From Kondoa malvinella (taxonomy: Eukaryota; Basidiomycota; Agaricostilbomycetes; Agaricostilbales; Kondoaceae): 64,000 nt of DNA. The translations under genes and the position numbers were made by a program. The stretch is from contig BCIM01000007.1 of the NCBI GenBank assembly GCA_039545315.1, positions 584,745-648,744 of the forward strand, in the 5' to 3' direction. Each line of letters begins with the position of its first letter. Positions within the stretch are counted from its first letter, which is position 1. The notes beneath the pieces are model-generated. The model was not told the DNA's origin. It did no database searches and saw only the letters and a list, made by a program, of their open reading frames with translations. Positions 54,901 to 64,000 of this stretch are shown one piece after another.

Positions 54901-57900
54901 CAAGCGTCCAGACATTCAGATGGCTTGGAGAGAGAAGTTCACCATCAAGTAAGTGATTCAGATATGTTCCGAAGCATACTAACCAGTCCTGCAGCTTTCT
55001 AATCTGGTTTTTATGTGCTTCCGCTATCTTTGTCATTGTGTTCCTAGGGGATCTTCTATGTCCTCGCCAGGCTGTCTACACCACGGCCGAGCTGCAAGAC
55101 CATGGCTTCCTGAACAAAGATCAAAACCTCGTTGCCATTCGCGGTGAAGTCTTTGACATCACACAATTCGCCAAGATCCACAGTCCGGCTGTCATTAGTA
55201 GCAGGTATGTACTTGCTTTGCTAGTCGTTCTGGACATCATTAAGTATTCGATTACAGACAAATTCTGAAGTACTCTGGAACAGACGCTTCAGCCTTGTTT
55301 CCGGTCCAGCTCAGCGCTCTATGCAACGGCATCAATGGCAACATCGACCCGTTCTTGGCATTCGATACAACAAACAGCTCTGAGAAGAATGCCATCTACC
55401 ATGATTTCCGGTTCTCGACGACTCTGCAAGACCCTCGCCCGGATTGGTGTAAGTGAATACTCGTTTCCAACGAGAGCTCAGGCTGAAAAAGGTCGCAGAT
55501 ATGGAGCAAATGATTTACATGCGCTACAAGTACCGCAAGGGTTTCATGGGCTATACATCTGCTGACGTGAAGAATCTGGCCTCGAAAGCGAACACAAGGA
55601 ACACCGTTATATTCGAGGATGGCATCTATGATCTGACGCAGTATGTGTCAAGTCAAGGAGGAGTTGCTTTGAGTCCTGTGCGTACACTTCCTATCCATTA
55701 TATCTTGCTGAGACCTTGCTTAGAATGGTACCAATCCACCAAACAATATCGAACGTACCTTCATGCACGACGACGTGATCTCGCTAGTCACAAATTCAGC
55801 CGGATCAGATATCACCAAGGACTTCAACACCTTGAACGTGGACCCGGACGTCTTGGCTTCGCAAAGAGCTTGCATGCGAAATCTGTTCTACCAAGGCAAA
55901 GTCGACACTCGGAACTCGCCTCAATGTCAATTCTCTCGATACATCCTGCTCGCGTTGTCTATTTGCATGATCACCGTCATCGGCTTCAAGTTCCTTGCTG
56001 CTCTGAACTTCTCGCGTGCTCGAACACCGGAAGATGCCCAGAAGTTTGTCATCTTGCAAGTGCCAGCCTACACCGAAGGAGAAGCGTCTCTTCGTCGCTG
56101 CCTCGAATCTCTCGCTGCCACAAAGTATGACGACAAGCGCAAATTGATCTTTGTGCTTTGCGAGTAAGTCGCGGACTGGGTTGGCTTATTGTCAATGTTC
56201 AGACTTTTATACGCAGCGGCAACATTGTTGGACAAGGCAACGACAAATCGACACCTCGCATCGTGCTCGATATCCTTGGCTGTAATCCGCTGGCCGATCC
56301 CGAGCCGCTCAGCTTCGAGAGTCTTGGAGAAGGATCAAGGCAGCACAATATGGGCCAGGTCTATAGCGGTCTATACGAGCACGCTGGTCACGTCGTGCCT
56401 TATATCGTGGTAGTCAAATGCGGTAGAGCGCATCTGGAAAAGTCAAAGCCCGGTAATCGAGGAAAGCGCGACAGTGTGAGTCATCAGATTGCTTTTGCAG
56501 GCTTTGCATGCTCAGAGTCTTATCGTGCCACAGCAAATGCTTGTCATGCGGTGGCTCAATCGAGTCGCTTACAACTCGCCCATGTCGCCGCTCGAGCTAG
56601 AACTCTATCATCAGATCAAGAATGTCATTGGAGTGCAACCAAGCTACTACGAGTGTACGCAGACCGCTGAAAGTTTTTGCGCATTTCTGACACTGTCATG
56701 TCATTTGCAGTCCTGCTGAGTGTTGATGCTGACACTCAATGTGAACGCGAATCGCTCAACAGAATGGTCAATGCCATGATTCGGGACAGACGCATTATTG
56801 GTCTTTGCGGCGAAACCTCTTTGTCTAATGGCAGGCATTCCTTCGTTACGATGTTGCAAGTCTACGAATACTGTGAGTTCCGCTTGCTGTCCTGGCGCTC
56901 AGATGCTGAGCCTGGTCGCCAGTCATCTCGCATCATGTTCGTCGATTTCTTTACCCAGATTTCACGTCCCTGACAGCGATGCACAGCTCTCCAAGGCTTT
57001 CGAATCCCTGTTTGGGTCGGTCACCTGTCTGCCGGGTTGTTTCACCTTGTTCCGTATCAAGACCGTAGATCAGAAGCCGCTGCTATGCAGCAATCAGCTG
57101 ATAGGTAGGTCTGGCGCGTCGAGCTTCTCGGCCGATGCTTAGCTACCATTCCAGATGACTTTGGCATCAACACTGTCGACACTTTGCATTTGAAGAATTT
57201 GCTGCGTGCGTTCTTCTCATCTGGATCTAAATCATTCTCACACCGTCGCCTGCAGATCTTGGCGAGGACCGCTACCTGACCACCCTTTTGCTCAAGACAT
57301 TCCCTACGCACAAAACCAAATTCATTCGAGACGCTGGGGTGAGTTGACCCGCAATACTTGAATATTGTCTAAGCCTTCGGTAGGCCAAAACCATCGCACC
57401 GGATGAGTGGAAAGTGTTGCTATCTCAACGTCGTCGCTGGATCAACTCTACCGTTCATAATCTTTTGACTTTGCTATCGACTGATCGTCTCTGCGGTCAG
57501 TCTAGGCTTGCTTGACGCGCGAAGCCCTACTCATGTCGATTTAGGTTTCTGCCTGTTTTCTATGCGGTTCATGGTCTTCGTAGACTTGCTGTGAGTATTT
57601 CAATCCGCACTTGTACATCAGTGCTGATGAAAACTGCAGCTCAACCGTCATTGCTCCGGTTCAGACTGTCTACATTGCCTGTGAGTCCCCTTTGGCTTTG
57701 TGAAGCGAGTAAAGAATACTCATCGCGATGTGTTGCTAGACGTGAGTTTGGTCTAGCTTAAGTGAAGTCACCATACTGAACAATGGCAATAGCTCCTGTA
57801 CTTGGTATCTGCCAAAGGGCAAGGTGTTCCTATGACTGCTTTGATCATGCTCGCTGCGTACGTAACATTTGCCGTATCTTAGACAGAGCTAAATCTTCTT

Positions 57901-59046
57901 GCTTGAACAGAATTTGTATGTAACGAGCCAAGACTTTCGGGACTATATACTGATCCATAAACAGACGGTCTGCAAGCGATTATCTTCATGTAAGTGCGCT
58001 GCTTATGTCAAGACACCGCTGACACCCTGTCTAGCATTCACGGAGCCTTCGAGATGGTTGGCTGGCTGGTCATCTACATTCTCGCGATACCAATCTTCTC
58101 CTTGTTTATTCCGGTCTATTCTTTTTGGAAGATGGTGAGTATCCAATTCTGTTCCTCGAATAGCATGCTGACCTGTTGCGTAGGATGACTTCTCATGGGG
58201 AAATACTCGCATGGTCAGCGGCGAAAGGGGAAAACGTAAGCTGAAGCGATCGAGTCATAGTATCTTTACCTGATGGTCTTGCAGGCTTGATCATCCACGA
58301 AGAAGGGCCATTCGATCCAAGCGAAATCCCAAAGAGAACTTGGCAGGACTTGTGCGTCAAGCTTCTTCAGCTTATCTCATAGCTAAAGGTGTCTTGCAGC
58401 GAATCCGATCTATGGGAACGAGGCAGCAATCAAAGCATTGGCTCCATCATCGCTCACGGGAAAAGAATGCCTTATGGCGATTCGGACAGCATCTATGGCA
58501 AAGCTAGCCAGATCGGCCTTGACAAGTTCAATTCGCCTATGCCATCGCCCAAATACGGTCATTCGCCCGCTGATTCACCATCAAGACAGTCGCAACTATT
58601 GTACGATATGAATACACCGGGCACCTCGCCTGGATCTCGCAACATGTCAGAGTACTTTCAGTCTGGCTCAGCGCGACCTAGTCCACAAGGCTCACGGCAA
58701 CACACTCCGTTACCGAGCTTCCATGACCTACAGCAAATCTATCTCAATGAAGGACCTCGCAACCGTGCTTCTCTGGCATCGACAGTGGTTCGCGGCTCTG
58801 GCATTCCAGCTGACGAGCAATTGGCGCAAGATGTGTACGATGTTGTTCGCGCGGCGGATCTGACGGTCATGAGCAAGCGCTCTGTGCGGGAAGAGTTGCA
58901 AAACTTGTACGGCGTCAGCAGCCTAGGCGAACGGACTGCCATGGTCAATCGACTCATAGAAGGTATGCTTTTTTGCTCTGTGTTTAGCTTGAACAGCGCT
59001 GAGACCTGCTCGACCGACAGAAGCTGCTGTTTCTCTCGACAATTAA
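51967..59046 (+). CDS. Class V-type chitin synthase with N-terminal myosin-like motor, cytochrome b5-like and DEK_C domains
   Basis: It polymerises UDP-GlcNAc into chitin at sites of polar growth. ATG 51967 ([20 protein letters not shown]) leads into a myosin-like head: [14 protein letters not shown], the P-loop region [23 protein letters not shown] and ACLKPNE. Then come a hydrophobic span ([20 protein letters not shown]), a cytochrome b5-like domain ([16 protein letters not shown]) and a membrane span ([20 protein letters not shown]). The synthase core has [10 protein letters not shown], the Asp pair in [35 protein letters not shown] and [13 protein letters not shown]. Membrane helices follow, then the C-terminal DEK_C domain ([20 protein letters not shown]). 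A final intron gives the end EEAAVSLDN, stop 59046. About 1,900-2,000 residues. More than a dozen introns, mostly in the 3' half. Confidence 0.93.
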
Positions 59047-59338
59047 ACATGCAAATACAACGATACCATGGACAATTGGTTTAGATCTCATCTGTACCAT
59101 ATTTATTTACAGCATAACCCAAGCATAACATGCATAGTCATTCCCCTTTGCATTGAGCATACTTTAGAAGTTTCGCAACCTCAATCTGCTTGCCAAGCTT
59201 TCGGCCGAGGTCGTATACAGGGGAAGATAGGAGATCTCTCGAATGTGATGCTTGCTTGAAAGTATATAGATATCAACGAGTTCCAGTGGTCGTCCTGGTC
59301 AAACATTTCGTACGACTTTGAACTTGAAGCGAGCAGCC
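59047..59338. other. Intergenic between chitin synthase and TTC7/Ypp1 gene
   Basis: About 290 bases, A/T-richer than its neighbours around 59090-59130. Contains the 3' region of the synthase and the promoter of the next gene; nothing else seen. Confidence 0.4.
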
Positions 59339-62300
59339 ATGTCGCACAAGGCGGGCCTATACACGACGGCTCTTGATCAAGCTCGTCGAGCTGGCAGATG
59401 GAACGAGCAATTGGCCAGCGTCAGTCAAATACCAGCAATCTGCCTCATGTCTTGCGGAAACCTTATTGCGTCAATACAGCCCAACATCAAGAAAGGCCTG
59501 TCGTGGTCAGAGCTCATTCGTAAATATCGCAAGCATAATCCATCAGAAGATCGTCAGTTCTCTTTGATGAGCTCGTCGAATGGTTGGAATTGACGATATT
59601 GTTGATTTCCCATGCAGTCGTTGGTCTGACAGCTGAGGCTGAGCAGCTCGTGCATACCAACTTGGAAGAAGTAAAGCGTGCAGCTGGATTTGACGATGAC
59701 AGATCCTACGAATCAGACTTTGGTCTAGCGAGTTTCCCAAGAGAAGGAAGCGCCGGTAAAGGCAAACAAGTCACTGAATTGACCTTTCCTCCTTTATTGG
59801 GTGGGTCTTATGCTACTGCTGCAAGAGCGAAAGCGGCCGAGTTGCGCACGGCGTTGGAAAGACAAGCAGATACCCCTTCTATCACTGGCGCACAATTCGT
59901 AAGCGGCTTCAGATCAGTCCTTTCAACTCTCTAAAAGGAGACCTAGGCAGCAACAATAGTGCTAGCGTTAGCTGACTATGCTCTGGGCAACTTCGACGAG
60001 TCTCTTCGGTTGTTGGACGCTCTAGCGACAGAGACAAGTACGAAGAAGGGGCATAACGCGGACCTACAGCTACAGAGTTGTCTTCTTGAGGGTAAGTCCC
60101 TTGTGCTAGGATCATACCAACTCGCCCAAAAGTGAACATAGGCTTGCTTTGGGAACGAAGAAGCAATCCAGCAAAAGCGCTGCAAGTCTATTCTCGAGGC
60201 GCTCAGCTGTATGAGCAATCAGAGGACCGAAAGACTGCAGCAAACAAAGAGTTCTCTCGGTTGGGCGAAAAGATATGCTACCGACGTGCCTTGCTGTCAT
60301 ATAAAGTAGATCCTAGGCAGTGAGTTCTTCCCTCCACGCCAGACGCCCTAGGCTGACCTAGATTAGATCAATCATCTTTCACCGAGCTCATCCATATGTC
60401 ACTGCGCTTCCTTTCAAGCGAGGTACCATCCTCCGAGCCCACCTTCGTCTCCTGTATTCTAGCGCGTCGCCTTCTCCAGACGAGATACGAGAAGTACAAG
60501 ATCAGTACAATGCTTTGTTGCGGAAACATACCAAATTCCCGAAAGCCGGCCAAGTGAATGCGCGCATGCTGGATTTTGTCGACCGAGTCTATGAAGGCTG
60601 GAAACTCTTGAACAGCTCCGTTGCCGATCCTAACAACATCAAAGAGACTCTGCGGTGCATCCGAATCCTGGAAGACGCTATCGCTTATACCTTTCACTCG
60701 CATCGCATACTACGGCATTTGACTCGACTACACATGTTTGTTGGCGACTATTTCTTGGCAGAAAAGAACTTTGATCTGTACTCTCAATTGTGGGAAAAGG
60801 CAAAAGAAACAGATCTGCTGAATGTAACGAGGGAAATGCGCGCATATCGAAATCAAGACGCTTCTAGAAAAGAGAAATCACCAGTCAAGCAAAACGACTA
60901 TTTAGCTAAAGGAGGCGTGAACTCAGATGCTGTCAATGCGGATGAACAGGTCGATCTGGATTCCGAAACGCAATATTTGGAGACGTTGTGCGGAGGCGTC
61001 AGGCTGTATTGCAAACACTTGAGAACGGAGGAATCAGCCAAGACGGCATTGCGACATGCGGACCGAGCTGTAGAGCTGGTAGATGAGTACAAGATACAAG
61101 ATGCGCGCTTGAAAGCAAAGGTGCTTAGATGGAGAGGTGTTGCATTGGCTCACTTTGCTGTTGATGGTGAGTGTGCACGATAGGCTATCTACCTGACTGA
61201 TCTCGTGTGGGTCAGAATCCGACCCAGAGACTCGCAAGCGGTATCATGCGTCGGCTGTTGCGGCTCTGCAGGAATCGGCAAGCTTGCAAAACTCCTTTAG
61301 CACTTTCTTCCATAGCGCTTTTGTTTTGGGCGAGCAACGACAAATCAAAGAAGCGACAGTCAGTATCCGCAAAGCACTCGAACTAGAACCCAACAACGTC
61401 GAAGCGCAACATCTGCATATTCTTCTTATTTCAGCTCGAGACGAGGATTACAAGGGCGCTCTAGCCGCAGCAGACAAAGCGTGCGACTCTGGCGCCAATA
61501 CACCGCCCCGAACTAATGGCTTCGCAACCAACGGTATATCAACAGGCTCAACACCGCATCGAAGCACCGATCAATTACCGAATAGTGACATACATCCACC
61601 TGTCACGAATGGGATCAGTCCGACAGATCCAGCGAGTGGCCAGAAAGATGGCAGCGAAGGCATCGGCGGCTCGGCACCAGACAGCTCTGGCAATTTGAAA
61701 CCCTTCCCTGAACCGCCTGAAATACAAATCGGAGAAGAAGGTTTACCTATGCGCGCGTACAAGCAAGGCAACGAACAGACGACATATCGGACAGCAGCTC
61801 AGATAGACTCAGAGCTTCGGTTGCGCATCACAAGAAACTCGCTGATAGAGCTGGTTCGAGGCGCTCAGGCAGCCCTGCAAGATCAACAGGAGATCTTTGA
61901 ACTTTACAGTTCAGACTTTACCCGCCTGGCTGGTTATTCGTGTATGCTTTTGTCTTGATAATTCGGTACTTTCTGATTGGTTGTACAGCACAACCGGATC
62001 TTAAATATCCTTACGCTCCGCATGTCCCAGAGCCTGCGCCAACGCCTGACGACATCAATGGAAAGCCTGGGCGACGGAAAAGAGCGCAGACTGTACATCC
62101 GAAGCCTCCTCGTTAGTCTGTGTCGTCCTCTTTTCGGATTTAAACCTTACCGTGATCCGCGCAGCAATCGATACAGCAGTCCGAAGACACTTCTCGCTTC
62201 GGTCAACGCTTTCCCCACGGCGGACTGCAAGAATATCTTCCGGCACCAACACTCCTCTAGGCATGAGTCAAAGTCGAAATGGGACGCAAATGAGCCTACA

Positions 62301-62945
62301 GCTCGACCGAATGGCAAGCAGGACATCCGTAGTCTCCCAATCGACCCAGATTCACACACCTACTGCCGCGCCATCAGTCCCGAAAGCGACCGCTCCGCAT
62401 TGGCAAGCAGATCATCAAGCTGTGCGAGACTGGCAAGTATCGCTCTGGCTTTTGGCTGCCGCGACTTTCCGCAGAATGAGAAAATTTACGCAAGCCAAAG
62501 CAGCGATACGGCAAGCGCACAATCTCGACATGTTCAATCCAGATGTGCACTTACAGGTAAGTCTAAAGTTGAACCAGCTTGTCATTTCGCTAACACTGTG
62601 CATCAGCTTGGACTGGTCAGAAAAGCTGAAGGCAAGAGAGACGCAGCCATTGCCGAGATCGACACTGCTCTAACATGCTCATTGGATCACATACCAGCTG
62701 TCGTGCATATGGCTCGGTTGCGAATAGAGCAAGGTGGACAATGCGTCTCGCTAGCAGAAGGTTTCCTCGACATCTTGACGCAAACCAACGGCTGGGATAT
62801 CTCTGAAGGATGGTTCTTGCTCGCTCAGGTGTACAAGGCGACAGATCGAAACCAAAGAGCAGTGGATGTGCTCGAATATGCGCTTGAACTTCAGCTGTCA
62901 AGACCGATTAGAGAGATCAAGGTTGCTGTGCCAAGGGTGTTGTAG
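59339..62945 (+). CDS. TTC7/Ypp1-like TPR scaffold of the PI4-kinase complex
   Basis: Ypp1/TTC7 holds phosphatidylinositol 4-kinase (Stt4/PI4KA) at the plasma membrane. ATG 59339 opens MSHKAGLYTTALDQARRAGR; an intron joins to LSWSELIRKYRKHNPSED, the family N-terminal motif. Then come VVGLTAEAEQLVHTNLEEVK, IVLALADYALGNFDESLRLL, ALQVYSRGAQLYEQSEDRKT and FKRGTILRAHLRLLYSSASP. TPR-like repeats follow (AVELVDEYKIQDARLKAKVL, IKEATVSIRKALELEPNNVE). A disordered Ser/Gly/Pro insert at about 61480-61760 interrupts them. C-terminal TPRs are WLLAAATFRRMRKFTQAKAA, TALTCSLDHIPAVVHMARLR and WFLLAQVYKATDRNQRAVDV. Stop 62945. About 1,050 residues across about ten introns. The order and repeats match the family well. 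Confidence 0.85.
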
Positions 62946-63063
62946 AGTGTCAAAGGACAATTAAAAGTACATGTAATAGACCACCCAAAGAAAACTGTAC
63001 AAGGTGTCCCAATCTGGAAAAGATATTCAGCTTGACTCGAGTAAATGTAAACTAGACGAACCT

Positions 63064-63423
63064 CTATAACGGTTTGGCGGGAAGCATGGTCAAAAGGACC
63101 TTGTGCCTCCTCTTGACCTGTACTCTCTGACGGCTGAACTTGTCATCTGGTGAAAATCGAGCTGGATGGGCAGATTTCGTAATTTTGCCAGCAGCCGTCT
63201 TTTTCTGTACAAGCATAGCGTCAGTATATGTACTCTGTCACTCTGCGACCTTTGATCAAGCTTCATAGCGAGATTTGATAGGTTGCTCGCTTGCCAAAGA
63301 CGGGAGACTGACTTTCAAAGTGTATGTGCGAATTCCGCGTTCATCCATAGTGTATTGAAGCTGATAACAATCTGTAAGCCTATCATCGACTTTATTGCGC
63401 GAGCCTGGAAGCCTCACATGCAT
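63064..63423 (-). CDS. NOP10: H/ACA snoRNP protein NOP10
   Basis: NOP10 bridges the pseudouridine synthase and NHP2 in H/ACA particles for rRNA pseudouridylation. Three exons: ATG CAT at 63423, then (across an intron) [16 protein letters not shown], then [40 protein letters not shown]. Joined, these give the family signature MHL.YT.DE.G.R.YTLK and [18 protein letters not shown]. The stop is at 63064. About 70 residues; the usual size is about 60-65, the difference being a short C-terminal extension (LPAKPL). The first exon has only six coding bases. It converges on the TTC7/Ypp1 gene 118 bases away. Confidence 0.93.
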
Positions 63424-63626
63424 CTTTGAGTGTATCAGCAATGGATAGGGAAGAAGAGCTAAAATTTACTCCAAGCCGTTCAGTTGTCCATAGCGAGTGA
63501 CAGCAACAATAGCAACCAGATAAACCACCTTGTATACCCTATGAAAGCGTCACTATACAATCTAAACCCAAAAAGATTACCGAAACCCAAAACTCGAAGA
63601 CCCCTTCGATCCTCTAGCACCCCGCT

Positions 63627-64000
63627 TCATTCCTGTCTAGTAGGCTCTTCAGGAACATAGACCAAAGAGACTGGATTCCTCGTCATTCTGTGACAATCCG
63701 TCAGTCGTGGCAAGAAAACAGCAAAAGTAGCAGCACTCACCCAACGCCTTTGATCCTTTCACCAGTCACTTGCAGAGCGACCACATAACCAACTTCACAA
63801 CACGTGCTCTTGACATCAATCTCTCCATTACCGACTTTAATACTGCCTTCCATCAAATTTTCGCCGCTCTTGCTTTCACCCTGCACGATCTCGCATGTCC
63901 CTTGTAAGATGCCTTCGCCTGTTGATCTCCACTCTTCGCCTTGCAGTGGTCTTTCTGGTCTGGTAACTGTTCGTCGCAGGAGGTAGGTCTTGAATAAAGG
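63627..64000 (-). CDS. Unknown protein, C-terminal part (5' end off window)
   Basis: I do not recognise this protein. The minus-strand frame entering from 64000 reads TYLLRRTVTRPERPLQGEEW, then GILQGTCEIVQGESKSGENL, GSIKVGNGEIDVKSTCCEVG and YVVALQVTGERIKGVG. An intron with a CTGAC branch leads to MTRNPVSLVYVPEEPTRQE and a stop at 63627. The sequence is rich in beta-prone residues. The N-terminal part lies outside the window. It is tandem to NOP10, 200 bases away. Confidence 0.55.

Overview
The window is nuclear DNA of a filamentous or dimorphic fungus. Genes are dense, sit on both strands and are broken by very short introns (mostly 35-65 nt). The introns have GT/AG borders, a few GC/AG borders, and a CTGAC- or CTAAC-like branch site just before the acceptor. 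A chitin synthase fused to a myosin-like motor, a Kre9/KNH-type wall protein, the SIN protein Cdc14, a HOS3-type deacetylase and a fungal Exo84 fix the kingdom. Compactness, exon-rich genes and tiny exons suggest a basidiomycete, perhaps a small-genome Pucciniomycotina (inference). No rRNA, tRNA, CRISPR, transposon or viral sequence was recognised.

Layout. 0-4.1 kb: 3' end of a GH5 glucanase converging on a secreted BBE-type flavin oxidase. 4.7-8.4 kb: an F-box/LRR-like protein and a PTC7-type PP2C phosphatase. 9.1-13.8 kb: an unknown secreted basic protein, eIF3d, a small C2H2 protein and a DUF962 membrane protein. 14.4-21.8 kb: an alpha/beta hydrolase, a Sec14 protein, a pterin carbinolamine dehydratase, a Golgi-type glycosyltransferase and Cdc14. 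22.5-29.3 kb: a coiled-coil protein, then an accessory-looking block with a nicotinamidase, two tandem genes each built of two GNAT acetyltransferase units (the second partly broken), and a 3' relic of a second nicotinamidase. 29.4-40.5 kb: a BAR protein, a histidine methyltransferase, a RING E3 ligase, a Kre9/KNH protein, two unknown genes, PBDC1/Chp1 and a small RGG protein with three SUMO motifs. 40.6-50.1 kb: HOS3 deacetylase, SNM1/Artemis-like nuclease, Exo84 and a GPI-type secreted PEBP. 50.2-64 kb: a Ser/Pro-rich protein, the 7 kb motor chitin synthase, a TTC7/Ypp1 scaffold, NOP10 and a partial unknown gene.

Most genes are housekeeping and unrelated to their neighbours. Functional links are loose: GH5, Kre9/KNH, chitin synthase and Exo84 all serve cell wall or polarised growth, and Sec14 and TTC7/Ypp1 both serve phosphoinositide supply. 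The most unusual content is (i) a chain of 38-, 3- and 11-nt exons in the carbinolamine dehydratase and a 2-nt exon in the Kre9/KNH gene, each needed for frame or for a conserved motif, (ii) the duplicated and decaying nicotinamidase/GNAT block, and (iii) the small three-SUMO-motif RGG protein. Splice sites were read by eye, so internal exon borders are models. No RNA or homology search was available.
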